Notes under the pieces: model-generated | The model's input: the letters and a program-made list of their open reading frames with translations, nothing else | Told to the model about the DNA's origin: nothing | Database searches by the model: none | Made by a program: the position numbers and the translations under genes | Assembly: GCF_002028425.1 (NCBI RefSeq) | Contig: NZ_CP020042.1 | Coordinates: 5,927,560-5,991,559, forward strand | DNA length: 64,000 nt | Origin: Streptomyces katrae | GTDB taxonomy: Bacteria > Actinomycetota > Actinomycetes > Streptomycetales > Streptomycetaceae | Direction: 5' to 3' | Shown here: piece by piece, positions 26,964-35,214 of the stretch | Layout: every line of letters begins with the position of its first letter | How positions within the stretch are numbered: the stretch's first letter is position 1

Positions 26964-29711
26964 CTACAGCCAGGTGCCGAAGCGCCGGACGTACCAGGTC
27001 TTCACCAACTGGGTCAGCGTGCAGTACGCGAGGAGCACGCCGATCAGCCAGGGGAAGTAGCCGGCCGGCAGGGCGGTGAAGCCCAGCGCGGGGGCCAGCG
27101 GCGAGAAGGGCAGCCAGAGCCCGGTCAGCACCGCCAGGACGGTCATCACCATCACCGGCCAGGAGGCGCGGGACTGGAGGAAGGGGATCTTGCGGGTCCG
27201 GATCATGTGGACGACGAGGGTCTGCGAGAGCAGGCCCTCGACGAACCAGCCGGTCTGGAAGAGCGAGGCCTCGCCCACGGTGTTGGCGGCGAACACGTTC
27301 CACATGACCACGAACATGGCGATGTCGAAGACCGAGCTGATGGGGCCGATCGTCACCATGAAGCGGAAGATGCCCTTGGCGTCCCAGTTCCGCGGCTTGC
27401 GCAGGTACTCCTCGTCCATCCGGTCCCAGGGCGTGGCCAGCTGGGCGATGTCGTAGACCAGGTTCTGCACCAGCAGCATGATCGCGAGCATCGGCTGGAA
27501 GGGGATGAAGGCGCTCGCCACCAGGACCGAGAAGACGTTGCCGAAGTTCGACGAGGCCGTCATCTTGATGTACTTGACGGTGTTGCCGAAGGTGGTGCGG
27601 CCCTGGACCACGCCCTGCTCCAGGACGGTCAGGTCCTTCTCCAGCAGGATGATGTCCGCCGACTCCTTGGCGATGTCCACGGCCGTGTCGACGGAGATGC
27701 CGACGTCGGCGTCCCGCAGCGCGGCCGCGTCGTTGATGCCGTCCCCGAGGAAGCCGACCGTGTGGCCGTCCGCCTGCAGGGACCGGACGATCCGGGCCTT
27801 CTGGACCGGGTTGACCTTGGCGAAGACCGTCGTACGGGCGGCCAGCGCGCGCAGCTCGGTGTCGTCGAGGGCGTCCACCTCGGAGCCGGGCACCACCCGG
27901 CCCACCTCGATGCCGACGTCGGCGCAGACCCGGGCCGCGACCAGCTCGTTGTCGCCGGTGACCACCTTGACCGCGATGCCCTTGTCGGCCAGGCCCTGCA
28001 GGGCCCGGGCGGCGGAGGCCTTCGGCGGGTCGAGGAAGGCGAGGAAGCCGACCAGGGTCAGCTGGTCCTCGTCCGCGACGGTGTAGGTGTCGCGCGGGGA
28101 TGCGATCCGGCGGGTGGCCACGGCCAGGACGCGCAGGCCGGCGCGGTTGTTGTCCGCGGCGATGGCGGTGACGCGGTGGCGCAGCTCCTCGGTGAGGGCG
28201 ACCCGCTCGCCCCCGTCCGTCATGTGGGTGCAGAGCTCCAGGACCTCCTCGACCGCACCCTTGGTGATCACCACGTGTTCGGAGCGGCCGGGGCCGTCCG
28301 ACATCGAGTTGCGGTTGAGGACCACGGACATCCGCCGGCGGGCGAAGTCGAAGGGGATCTCGTCGACCATCGTGAACCGTGCGTCGACGACAACCTCCTC
28401 GGCCTCGTTCACCCGGTCGATGACCGCCTGGTCCAGCAGGTTGCGCAGGCCGGTCTGGAAGTGCGCGTTGAGGTAGCCGTACTCCAGGACCTCGGCGTCC
28501 TCGGCGCCGTGCACGTCCAGGTAGCGGTCCAGGACGATCCGGTCCTCGGTGAGGGTGCCGGTCTTGTCCGTGCAGAGGACGTCCATGGCGCCCAGGTTCT
28601 GGATGGCGTTGAGCCGCTTGACGACGACCTTGCGCTTGGCCATGGCCACCGCGCCGCGCGCCAGGTTGGCGGAGACGACCATCGGCAGCATCTCCGGGGT
28701 CAGGCCCACCGCGACGGCGACACCGAAGAGGAAGGCCTCTTCCCAGTCGCCCTTGGTCAGCCCGTTGATCATGAAGACGACCGGGACCATCACCAGCATG
28801 AAGCGGATCAGCAGGAAGCTGACCTTGCGTACGCCGGTGTCGAAGTTGGTCTGCGGGCGTTCGCCGACGAGGCTGCCGGCCATCGAGCCGAAGTAGGTGC
28901 CGGAGCCGGTGGCGACGACCACGCCCGTGGCGGTGCCGGAGGTGACGGAGGTGCCCATCAGGCAGAGGTTGTCGGCCTCCACCGGGTCGGTCGTCGTGTG
29001 CTGGCCGAGGTCCTCCGTCCTGGGGGTCCCCCCAGCGGAGCGAGGGGGAGTGTCGGCCTTCGCCACCGGCAACGACTCGCCCGACAGGGCCGCCTGGCTG
29101 ACCATCAGGTCCTTGGAGGTGATCAGCCGCAGGTCGGCCGGGATCAGGTCGCCGGCGGCCAGCCGCACCAGGTCGCCCGGGACCACCTGCTCCATCGGGA
29201 TCTCGAGCGTGGTCGGGACCGAGCCGCTGCCGGCCCGGCGCTGCACCGCACAGGTGGTGGTGACGAGCTTCTTCAGGGCGTCGGCGGCCCGCCCCGAGCG
29301 GTACTCCTGCCAGAACCGCAGCAGGCCGCTGACCGCCACCATCACGGAGAGGATCAGGACGCCGGGGTCCTTCGGGTCCTGCCAGAACATGACGGCGGCC
29401 AGGAAGACCAGCACGCCGATGAAGGGGTTCCAGAAGGCCTTCGCGAGCTGCGCCGTCCAGTGCGGGGCGCGCTCCCGGGCGACCACGTTGGGTCCGTGGA
29501 GTCCCAGGCGGCGCACGGCCTCGCCGTGCGTGAGGCCGCCCCGGGAGGTGTCGGTGTCCTGGAGGACCCGGACGGCGGGGCGGGCGCTGATGTCCGCGAG
29601 GCGCTCGCCCGCGAGGCGGGTGGCGGACTCCAGCTCGGCGGCCTTGCGCTCGCGGCGGTTCCGGCCCGGCGGTGCGAGCTTCGTCGGGGTACGGGCGGTG
29701 AGCATGGTCAT
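26964..29711 (-). CDS. mgtA: P-type Mg2+-importing ATPase (MgtA-like, type IIIB)
   Basis: This 915-residue P3B ATPase has the actuator motif SGES, the phosphorylation motif DKTGTLT, membrane motif VGLTPEMLPM with the Pro-Glu-Met-Leu-Pro of Mg2+ ATPases, and hinge GDGINDAAALRDADVGISVD, plus about ten membrane helices. It imports Mg2+ into the cytosol. ATG at 29711 was chosen because GGGAGG lies 8 bases upstream; a further in-frame start would extend it by 17 residues. An in-frame piece encoding TPPRSAGGTPRTED just after the SGES loop derives from a Streptomyces intergenic repeat (29019-29052). The gene has a long structured leader with a 13-codon upstream ORF. It is convergent with ngcG and unrelated to sugar uptake. 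Confidence 0.93.
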   Translation of the reverse strand: MTMLTARTPTKLAPPGRNRRERKAAELESATRLAGERLADISARPAVRVLQDTDTSRGGLTHGEAVRRLGLHGPNVVARERAPHWTAQLAKAFWNPFIGVLVFLAAVMFWQDPKDPGVLILSVMVAVSGLLRFWQEYRSGRAADALKKLVTTTCAVQRRAGSGSVPTTLEIPMEQVVPGDLVRLAAGDLIPADLRLITSKDLMVSQAALSGESLPVAKADTPPRSAGGTPRTEDLGQHTTTDPVEADNLCLMGTSVTSGTATGVVVATGSGTYFGSMAGSLVGERPQTNFDTGVRKVSFLLIRFMLVMVPVVFMINGLTKGDWEEAFLFGVAVAVGLTPEMLPMVVSANLARGAVAMAKRKVVVKRLNAIQNLGAMDVLCTDKTGTLTEDRIVLDRYLDVHGAEDAEVLEYGYLNAHFQTGLRNLLDQAVIDRVNEAEEVVVDARFTMVDEIPFDFARRRMSVVLNRNSMSDGPGRSEHVVITKGAVEEVLELCTHMTDGGERVALTEELRHRVTAIAADNNRAGLRVLAVATRRIASPRDTYTVADEDQLTLVGFLAFLDPPKASAARALQGLADKGIAVKVVTGDNELVAARVCADVGIEVGRVVPGSEVDALDDTELRALAARTTVFAKVNPVQKARIVRSLQADGHTVGFLGDGINDAAALRDADVGISVDTAVDIAKESADIILLEKDLTVLEQGVVQGRTTFGNTVKYIKMTASSNFGNVFSVLVASAFIPFQPMLAIMLLVQNLVYDIAQLATPWDRMDEEYLRKPRNWDAKGIFRFMVTIGPISSVFDIAMFVVMWNVFAANTVGEASLFQTGWFVEGLLSQTLVVHMIRTRKIPFLQSRASWPVMVMTVLAVLTGLWLPFSPLAPALGFTALPAGYFPWLIGVLLAYCTLTQLVKTWYVRRFGTWL
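29019..29052. repeat. Streptomyces-type GC-rich repeat inserted in frame in mgtA
   Basis: CTGGGGGTCCCCCCAG followed by CGGAGCGAGGGGGAG is, from memory, a sequence scattered in Streptomyces intergenic regions. Here it lies inside a coding sequence and keeps the frame. It can fold on itself (CTGGGGG / CCCCCAG). Confidence 0.55.
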
Positions 29712-29831
29712 GACGAATACCTCCCTCCACCGCGTCCGGGCAGCGCGTAGCCGCGCGGTCACGTGGAGTGGTCATGGTGCGGCGCGGGGTGGCGGGAGCC
29801 GCCACGCGGGTGCGCCGTGGACATGGATGAC

Positions 29832-29860
29832 GTATGCCTGACAGGAGAGTCAGGGCATAC
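29832..29860 (-). promoter_or_regulatory. Hairpin in the mgtA leader
   Basis: Stem GTATGCCTGAC / GTCAGGGCATAC (one bulged base) with a 6-base loop, about 120 bases before the mgtA start. A pyrimidine-rich tract lies just before it in the transcript. Confidence 0.6.
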
Positions 29861-29883
29861 GGAAAGAAGGAAGGGAAAAGGAG

Positions 29884-29901
29884 CGTTCCTCAGGCGGAAC
29901 G
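29884..29901 (-). promoter_or_regulatory. Small hairpin plus pyrimidine tract after the upstream ORF (possible attenuator)
   Basis: In the mgtA transcript, CGTTCC-GCCTGA-GGAACG forms right after the stop of the upstream ORF and is followed by about 24 pyrimidine-rich bases (CTCCTTTTCCCTTCC and on). This is a layout expected of an attenuator or Rho-loading site. Confidence 0.4.
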
Positions 29902-29902
29902 G

Positions 29903-29944
29903 TCAGCCGACGAGAGCGCGGCGAAGACTTCGATCGGGACTCAT
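29903..29944 (-). CDS. Putative 13-residue leader peptide of mgtA
   Basis: The ORF encodes MSPDRSLRRALVG. AGGAGG lies 8 bases before its ATG, an ideal ribosome-binding site for so short an ORF, and the start codon sits in the loop region of a TCGGGA/TCCCGA hairpin (29934-29949). It begins 233 bases and ends about 190 bases upstream of the mgtA start. Enterobacterial mgtA also has a leader peptide (MgtL, rich in acidic, Pro and Arg residues) whose translation senses Mg2+ through ribosome stability. The SPD and Arg-Arg content here is loosely reminiscent, but homology is not claimed. It could act in attenuation of mgtA. Confidence 0.5.
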   Translation of the reverse strand: MSPDRSLRRALVG

Positions 29945-30233
29945 CCCGAACACCTCCTCGCATCGCGCCGTCAGTACGCGGCGCCAGGTCCGGCCTGGAG
30001 GCCGCAGAGGACCGGCGCCTCAGCGACCGTAACACGATCCCGGAGGGCGGTGTTCATCCTTTTGGTCGGCCGTGTCCGTTTCGGCATGTGTCCGGCCCTT
30101 GACGCCAGAGGGGCCAAACGCTCGACTTAAGGTTCACAAGTTGGAGAGACGCCGGGGTCTCGGAGCAGGCAGCCTTGACGACCGGCCGGGGGGCGACGGA
30201 TGGCCGTCGCTTATGGGCAGGAGTGGATGAGTC
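29945..30233. other. Divergent promoter region between mgtA and the ROK regulator
   Basis: Together with the leader, the mgtA-rok gap is 522 bp. This outer part should contain both promoters. No M-box-like conserved core (GGTGAGGCTCCT, GCTGCTGCCC) was found on the minus strand. A TTGACG at 30098 and a local AT-rich piece (CTTAAGGTTCACAAGTT, 30126-30142) are the only promoter-like elements noticed for the ROK gene. Confidence 0.4.
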
Positions 30234-31448
30234 GTGCAGACTCCCGGATCGCAGTCCTCACTGCATCGCGCGAATCTCGAACGGGTCGTGCGGGCGGTGC
30301 GCCTCGCGGGTTCGCTGACCCAGGCGGAGATCGCCCGTACCACCGGACTGTCGGCGGCCACGGTCTCCAACATCGTCCGTGAGCTCAAGGAGGGCGGGAC
30401 GGTCGAGGTCACCGACACCTCGGCGGGCGGCCGGCGGGCCCGCAGCGTCTCGCTCAGCGGGGACGCTGGCATCGTGATCGGCGTGGATTTCGGCCACACC
30501 CACCTGCGGGTGGCCGTCGGCAACCTCGCCCACCAGGTGCTGGCCGAGGAGTCCGAGCCGCTGGACGTGGACGCCTCCTGGGCGGAGGGCTTCGACCGGG
30601 CGGAAGCGCTGGTGGGACGGCTGGTCCAGCAGGTCGGCGTGGCCCGTGACAAGGTCATCGGCGTCGGGCTCGGCGTGCCGGGTCCCATCGACGTCGAGTC
30701 CGGGACCCTGGGCTCCACCGCGATCCTGCCGGGCTGGGCGGGGATCAATCCGCGCCAGGAGCTCTCCCGGCGCCTGGGCGTCCCCGTCTACGTGGACAAC
30801 GACGCGAACCTCGGCGCGCTGGGCGAGCTGGTGTGGGGGAGTGGGCGGGGGGTCAGGGACCTGGCGTACATCAAGGTCGCCAGCGGTGTGGGGGCCGGCC
30901 TGGTGATCAACGGCCAGATCTACCGCGGCCCGGGCGGTACCGCCGGGGAGATCGGGCACATCACCCTGGACGAGTCGGGCCCGGTCTGCCGCTGCGGCAA
31001 CCGCGGCTGCCTGGAGACCTTCGCCGCCGCCCGCTACGTGCTGCCCCTGCTCCAGGGCAGCCACGGGCCGGAGCTGACGATGGAGAAGGTGGTCGAGCTG
31101 GCCCGGGAGGGCGACCCGGGCTGCCGACGGGTCATCACCGACGTGGGCCGGCACGTCGGCAGCGGCGTGGCCAGCCTGTGCAACCTGCTGAACCCGAGCC
31201 GGATCGTGCTCGGCGGCTCGCTGGCGGACGCGGGTGAGCTGGTCCTGGCGCCCATCAGGGAATCCGTGGGGCGGTACGCGATCCCCAGCGCGGCCCGGCA
31301 GCTGTCCGTGCTGACCGGCTCCCTGGGCAGCCGGGCGGAGGTACTCGGCGCACTCGCCCTCGTACTCAGTGAGATGGGCGATTCGACGCTTTTGGCAGAA
31401 AATGGAATGGGAGTGCGCGCCCCCGCCGCTCTGTCTTCACTTAGATAA
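30234..31448 (+). CDS. rok7B7: ROK family transcriptional regulator (Rok7B7-like)
   Basis: This 404-residue protein has an N-terminal winged helix (LTQAEIARTTGLSAATVSNIVRELKEGG, residues about 28-55) followed by the ROK/glucokinase-like fold. The first phosphate-loop-like strand is VIGVDFGHTHLRVAVGN. The zinc motif is complete: GEIGH and then CRCGNRGCLETF. Rok7B7 (SCO6008 in S. coelicolor, from memory) sits between ngcEFG and xylFGH, affects carbon catabolite repression and antibiotic production, and controls the xylose operon downstream; the same order here supports the name. The GTG start has GGCAGGAG upstream. A palindromic sequence lies just after the gene, before xylF. Confidence 0.9.
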   Translation: MQTPGSQSSLHRANLERVVRAVRLAGSLTQAEIARTTGLSAATVSNIVRELKEGGTVEVTDTSAGGRRARSVSLSGDAGIVIGVDFGHTHLRVAVGNLAHQVLAEESEPLDVDASWAEGFDRAEALVGRLVQQVGVARDKVIGVGLGVPGPIDVESGTLGSTAILPGWAGINPRQELSRRLGVPVYVDNDANLGALGELVWGSGRGVRDLAYIKVASGVGAGLVINGQIYRGPGGTAGEIGHITLDESGPVCRCGNRGCLETFAAARYVLPLLQGSHGPELTMEKVVELAREGDPGCRRVITDVGRHVGSGVASLCNLLNPSRIVLGGSLADAGELVLAPIRESVGRYAIPSAARQLSVLTGSLGSRAEVLGALALVLSEMGDSTLLAENGMGVRAPAALSSLR

Positions 31449-31474
31449 CGGATGACTCCGTTGTCATCTCGTTA
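31446..31474. promoter_or_regulatory. Inverted repeat between rok7B7 and xylF
   Basis: Arms TAACGGATGAC and GTCATC-T-CGTTA surround TCCGTT, overlapping the ROK stop codon. It could be a weak terminator or an operator. Immediately after it, TTCACTCCTTGAC (31479-31491) matches 12 of 13 positions of a Rok7B7 site consensus as I recall it (TTKAMKHSTTSAV). Confidence 0.45.
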
Positions 31475-31566
31475 AGGATTCACTCCTTGACGGCAAACTC
31501 GCGGCCGGGGTTGACTCACATCCACCTCGGCCGCAGCGTTGCGGCCTCGTCAGGGAGGTTCACTTC

Positions 31567-32682
31567 ATGAACACGCGTATGCGTAGAGCCGCCGTTGCCG
31601 TAGCCGCCGGCGCCATGGCCGTCTCGCTGGCCGCCTGTGGCAGCGCCAAGGAGGCGGGGGGCGAGAAGAAGCCCTCGGGCACCGCCGCCGCCGGTGATGC
31701 GATCAAGGTCGGTCTGCTCCTGCCGGAGAACCAGACCGCGCGCTACGAGAAGTTCGACAAGCCGCTGATCGAGAAGAAGATCTCCGATCTCACGGGCGGC
31801 AAGGCCCAGGTGGTCTACGCGAACGCCAAGCAGGACGCGACCACGCAGAACTCCCAGGTCGACACGATGATCACCAACAAGGTGAACGTCCTCATCATCG
31901 ACGCCGTGGACGCCAAGGCCATCGCGGGCTCGGTCAAGAAGGCCAAGGACGCCGGCATCCCGGTCGTCGCCTACGACCGTCTGGCGGAGGGCCCGATCGA
32001 CGGCTACACCTCCTTCGACAACGAAGAGGTCGGCAAGGTGCAGGGCAAGGCCCTGCTGGAGGCCCTGGGCGACAAGGCCAAGGACGGCCAGATCGTCATG
32101 ATGAACGGCTCCGTCACCGACCCCAACGCCGCACTGTTCAAGAAGGGCGCGCACTCCGTCCTCGAGGGCAAGGTGAACATCGGCAAGGAGTACGACACCA
32201 AGGAGTGGAAGCCGGAGAACGCCAACACCAACATGGCGGGCGCCCTCTCCGCGCTCGGCAAGGACAAGGTGATCGGCGTCTACTCCGCCAACGACGGCAT
32301 GGCGGGCGGCGTCATCACCGCCCTCAAGGCCGCCGGTCTCAACCCCCTGCCCCCGGTCACCGGCCAGGACGCCGAGCTCGCCGGTGTCCAGCGCATCGTC
32401 GCGGGCGAGCAGTTCATGAGCGTCTACAAGCCGTACGCCCCCGAGGCCGCGGCCGCCGCCGAGATGGCCGTCGCCCTCGCCCAGGGCAAGAAGGCCGACG
32501 ACATCATCAACAACAAGGTCGACAGCCCGACCACCAAGGGCGTCCCCGCCGTGCTGATCCCGGTCGTCTCGCTGACCAAGAACAACATCAAGGACACCGT
32601 CGTCAAGGACGGCGTCTACACGGTCGACGAGATCTGCACCGACAAGTACGCGGCCGCCTGCGCCACCCTCGGCCTCAAGTAA
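31567..32682 (+). CDS. xylF: Xylose ABC transporter substrate-binding lipoprotein (XylF)
   Basis: This 371-residue protein has a signal peptide with the lipobox SLAAC (Cys24) and a type-I periplasmic-binding fold: IKVGLLLPENQTARYEKFDKPLIEKK, VNVLIIDAVDAKAIAGSVKKAKDAGIPVVAYDRL, then VIGVYSANDGMAGGVITALKAAG and PPVTGQDAELAGVQRIVAGEQFMSVYKP. These match the xylose-binding XylF group rather than ribose- or galactose-binding relatives. ATG has GGGAGG 8 bp upstream. It heads xylFGH, downstream of the ROK regulator that probably controls it. A large hairpin separates it from xylG and may let this binding protein be made in excess. Confidence 0.92.
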   Translation: MNTRMRRAAVAVAAGAMAVSLAACGSAKEAGGEKKPSGTAAAGDAIKVGLLLPENQTARYEKFDKPLIEKKISDLTGGKAQVVYANAKQDATTQNSQVDTMITNKVNVLIIDAVDAKAIAGSVKKAKDAGIPVVAYDRLAEGPIDGYTSFDNEEVGKVQGKALLEALGDKAKDGQIVMMNGSVTDPNAALFKKGAHSVLEGKVNIGKEYDTKEWKPENANTNMAGALSALGKDKVIGVYSANDGMAGGVITALKAAGLNPLPPVTGQDAELAGVQRIVAGEQFMSVYKPYAPEAAAAAEMAVALAQGKKADDIINNKVDSPTTKGVPAVLIPVVSLTKNNIKDTVVKDGVYTVDEICTDKYAAACATLGLK

Positions 32683-32731
32683 GGCCCGCGGCCCCCTCGC
32701 CCCCCTTGTGCGGCGACACGGCCCCCCTGCC

Positions 32732-32783
32732 CTGCCCGGCGCCCCGCCCCTCATGCCCCCGCCACCCGCGGGGCGCCGGGCAG
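32732..32783 (+). promoter_or_regulatory. Strong intercistronic hairpin between xylF and xylG
   Basis: Perfect 15-bp arms (CTGCCCGGCGCCCCG / CGGGGCGCCGGGCAG) with a 22-base loop lie 49 bp after the xylF stop and 109 bp before the xylG start. Such elements after binding-protein genes usually stabilise upstream mRNA or act as partial terminators. Confidence 0.65.
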
Positions 32784-32892
32784 AAACGTTTCATCCTTCG
32801 CTCGACATTCGGGCGACGTATCCCCCGTCCACCCCGCTCCTGCTCTTTTGCACGACATCCCCGCCGGTCAGGCGGCGAAGGAGATGGTTCAT

Positions 32893-33672
32893 GTGTCCGC
32901 TGCGCCCGTGCTGGCGTTGCGAGGGGTCTCGAAGCGGTTCGGTGCCGTCCAGGCCCTGACCGACGTAGAACTCGAGATCCACTCCGGTGAGGTGGTCGCC
33001 CTCGTCGGCGACAACGGCGCCGGCAAGTCCACGCTGGTCAAGACGATCGCCGGCGTGCACCCCATCGATGACGGAGTCATCGAGTGGGACGGCCGCCCGG
33101 TCTCCATCGGCAAGCCCCACGACGCCCAGAACCTCGGCATCGCGACCGTCTACCAGGACCTCGCGCTGTGCGACAACATCGACGTCGTGGGCAACCTCTT
33201 CCTGGGCCGCGAGCTCAAGCGCTACGGCGTGCTCGACGAGGTGGAGATGGAGCGCCGCGCCCGCGAGCTCCTCACCACCCTGTCCATCCGGATCCCCAGC
33301 GTCCGGATCCCCATCGCCTCCCTCTCGGGCGGCCAGCGCCAGACCGTGGCGATCGCCCGCTCGATGCTCGGCGAGCCCCGCCTCGTGATCCTCGACGAGC
33401 CCACCGCCGCCCTCGGCGTCGAGCAGACCGCGCAGGTCCTCGACCTGGTCGAGCGGCTGCGCGAGCGCGGCCACGCCGTCATCCTCATCAGCCACAACAT
33501 GGCCGACGTGAAGGCCGTGGCCGACAAGGTGGCGGTGCTGCGGCTGGGCCGCAACAACGGCGTCTTCAACGTCGCCGACACCTCGCAGGAAGAGATCATC
33601 TCCGCCATCACCGGGGCCACGGACAACGCCGTGACCCGCCGGGCGGCCCGCACCGGGGAGGCCCGCAAGTGA
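32893..33672 (+). CDS. xylG: Xylose ABC transporter ATP-binding protein (XylG)
   Basis: This 259-residue ATPase has Walker A GDNGAGKST, Q-loop VYQDLALCDN, signature LSGGQRQT, Walker B LVILDEPTAALG and switch His in LISHNM. It carries a single nucleotide-binding cassette, about half the length of E. coli XylG, as is usual in actinobacterial members. GTG at 32893 is preferred: AAGGAG ends 9 bases before it, while the in-frame ATG at 32884 directly abuts that site. Its stop overlaps the xylH start (GTGA). It energises import through XylH. Confidence 0.92.
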   Translation: MSAAPVLALRGVSKRFGAVQALTDVELEIHSGEVVALVGDNGAGKSTLVKTIAGVHPIDDGVIEWDGRPVSIGKPHDAQNLGIATVYQDLALCDNIDVVGNLFLGRELKRYGVLDEVEMERRARELLTTLSIRIPSVRIPIASLSGGQRQTVAIARSMLGEPRLVILDEPTAALGVEQTAQVLDLVERLRERGHAVILISHNMADVKAVADKVAVLRLGRNNGVFNVADTSQEEIISAITGATDNAVTRRAARTGEARK

Positions 33673-34961
33673 GCACCGAACACCACACCGCGGCGGAGGA
33701 CGTGGCCAAGCTGGCCAACCCGGCCGCCCCGGCGGACGCGATACCCGTGGTGGACCCCCGCCTGCTCGTGCGCGAGCGGGGCCTGTCCGGCTACCTGAGC
33801 GAGTTCGGCCGCAAGATGAAGGCCGGCGACCTGGGCTCGATCCCGGTCGTCCTCGGCCTGATCATCATCTGGGGCATCTTCCAGGGCCTGAACTCGAACT
33901 TCCTCTCCCCGGAGAACCTCTCCAACATCGCCATCACGATGGTCGCCACCGGCATGATGGCCGTCGGCATCATCTTCGTGCTGCTGCTCGGCGAGATCGA
34001 CCTGTCGGTCGGCTCGGTCAGCGGTGTCTCGGGCGCGATCGTCGCCGTCCTCGCCGTCACCCACGGCGTCAACGAATGGGTCGCCATCCTCGCCGCCGTC
34101 GCCGGCGGCGCCCTGATCGGCGCACTCCACGGCTTCTTCTTCGCCAAGATCGGCGCCCCCGCCTTCGCGGTCACCCTCTCCGGCCTGCTGTTCTGGTCCG
34201 GTGCCATGCTCCAGATCCTCGGCAGCAACGGCACCATCAACCTCGACCCCGACGGCGTGGTCGGCAAGCTCACCACGTACTACTTCTCCGACGTGGCCGC
34301 CGGATACGGTCTCGCGGCGGTCGCCGTGGTGGCCTACTTCCTCGCCTCCTACACCGACAACCGCCGCCGGGAGGCCGCCGGGGTCCCCTCGCGGCCGCTG
34401 AGCGAGGTCCTGCTGCGCACGGGCCTGCTGGCCGTGTTCACCTTCGGCCCCGCCGTCGTGTTCAACCAGTACAAGGGCCTGCCGCTCGCGGTCGTCCTCT
34501 TCGTCCTGGCGCTGGTCGGCACGGACTTCGTCCTGCGCCGCACCACCTTCGGCCGCAACGTCTTCGCCCTCGGCGGCAGCGTCGAGGCCTCCCGCCGCGC
34601 CGGCATCAACGTCAACGGCATCCGCATCGCCGTCTTCGCCATCGCCGGCACCTTCGCCGCCATCGGAGGCCTCTTCTGGGCCTCCAAGATCGCGGCGGCC
34701 AACCAGAGCGCCGGCGCCGGCGACCTGCTGATGAACGTGATCGCGGCGGCCGTCATCGGCGGCACCAGCCTCTTCGGCGGCCGCGGCCGCACCTGGAACG
34801 CCCTCCTCGGCGTCATGGTCATCACCTCCATCCAGTACGGTCTGGCCCTGGAGGGGATCGCGACTCCGATCCAGTACATGATCACCGGTGCGGTACTGCT
34901 CGCCACCGTGGTCATCGACTCGGTCACCCGCAAGACCCAGAAGACCGCCGGACGCGCCTGA
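33669..34961 (+). CDS. xylH: Xylose ABC transporter permease (XylH)
   Basis: This 430-residue permease of the BPD_transp_2 (RbsC/XylH) family starts at a GTG overlapping the xylG stop. About ten or more membrane segments follow a hydrophilic N-terminus of about 55 residues. Family landmarks include LLLGEIDLSVGSVSGVSGAIVA, the EAA-like NVFALGGSVEASRRAGINVNGIRI, and VIGGTSLFGGRGRTWNALLGVMVI. Extra length relative to RbsC (about 320 residues) is typical of XylH. It is the last gene of the operon, followed by a strong terminator. Confidence 0.92.
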   Translation: MSTEHHTAAEDVAKLANPAAPADAIPVVDPRLLVRERGLSGYLSEFGRKMKAGDLGSIPVVLGLIIIWGIFQGLNSNFLSPENLSNIAITMVATGMMAVGIIFVLLLGEIDLSVGSVSGVSGAIVAVLAVTHGVNEWVAILAAVAGGALIGALHGFFFAKIGAPAFAVTLSGLLFWSGAMLQILGSNGTINLDPDGVVGKLTTYYFSDVAAGYGLAAVAVVAYFLASYTDNRRREAAGVPSRPLSEVLLRTGLLAVFTFGPAVVFNQYKGLPLAVVLFVLALVGTDFVLRRTTFGRNVFALGGSVEASRRAGINVNGIRIAVFAIAGTFAAIGGLFWASKIAAANQSAGAGDLLMNVIAAAVIGGTSLFGGRGRTWNALLGVMVITSIQYGLALEGIATPIQYMITGAVLLATVVIDSVTRKTQKTAGRA

Positions 34962-35003
34962 CCGCGCGTCCGGGGCGTCACCCGGACGGTAAGACCCGTC
35001 ACA

Positions 35004-35036
35004 GTGCCCGGTGCCACTCCGTGTGGCACCGGGCAC
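35004..35036 (+). terminator. Terminator after xylFGH
   Basis: Perfect 14-bp stem GTGCCCGGTGCCAC / GTGGCACCGGGCAC with a 5-base loop, 43 bp past the xylH stop. Confidence 0.85.
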
Positions 35037-35214
35037 CTGTGCGTACACATGTGCGCAGGGATGTGCGGTCATACGTCCGTTTGGGAGGTGTGATCGCCCG
35101 GCCGGGTGTACAGGTATGACAAAGGGCGTGCCCCTCCCGGTACCGCCCGATGATTCCGCGCGCGAGCGGAACATTAGACTCGACAGACCAGCCAGCAACT
35201 GCAAGGAGGCACGG

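Noticed and set aside
27207..29750. An 847-codon open frame on the plus strand opposite mgtA
   Set aside because: Low-complexity His/Asp/Gly/Val-rich translation with no motif; the minus strand carries all P-type ATPase motifs.
29712..30100. M-box (ykoK) magnesium riboswitch before mgtA
   Set aside because: The conserved cores GGTGAGGCTCCT and GCTGCTGCCC are not found on the transcript strand; the leader is better described by the upstream ORF and hairpins.
32732..32783. Terminator that ends the xylF transcription unit completely
   Set aside because: xylG and xylH have no convincing own promoter in the remaining 109 bp and belong functionally to xylF; partial termination or mRNA stabilisation fits better.
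35037..35214. Riboswitch in the dxs leader
   Set aside because: The partly repetitive TGTGCGTACACATGTGCGCA segment is not a clean palindrome and no known riboswitch core was recognised.
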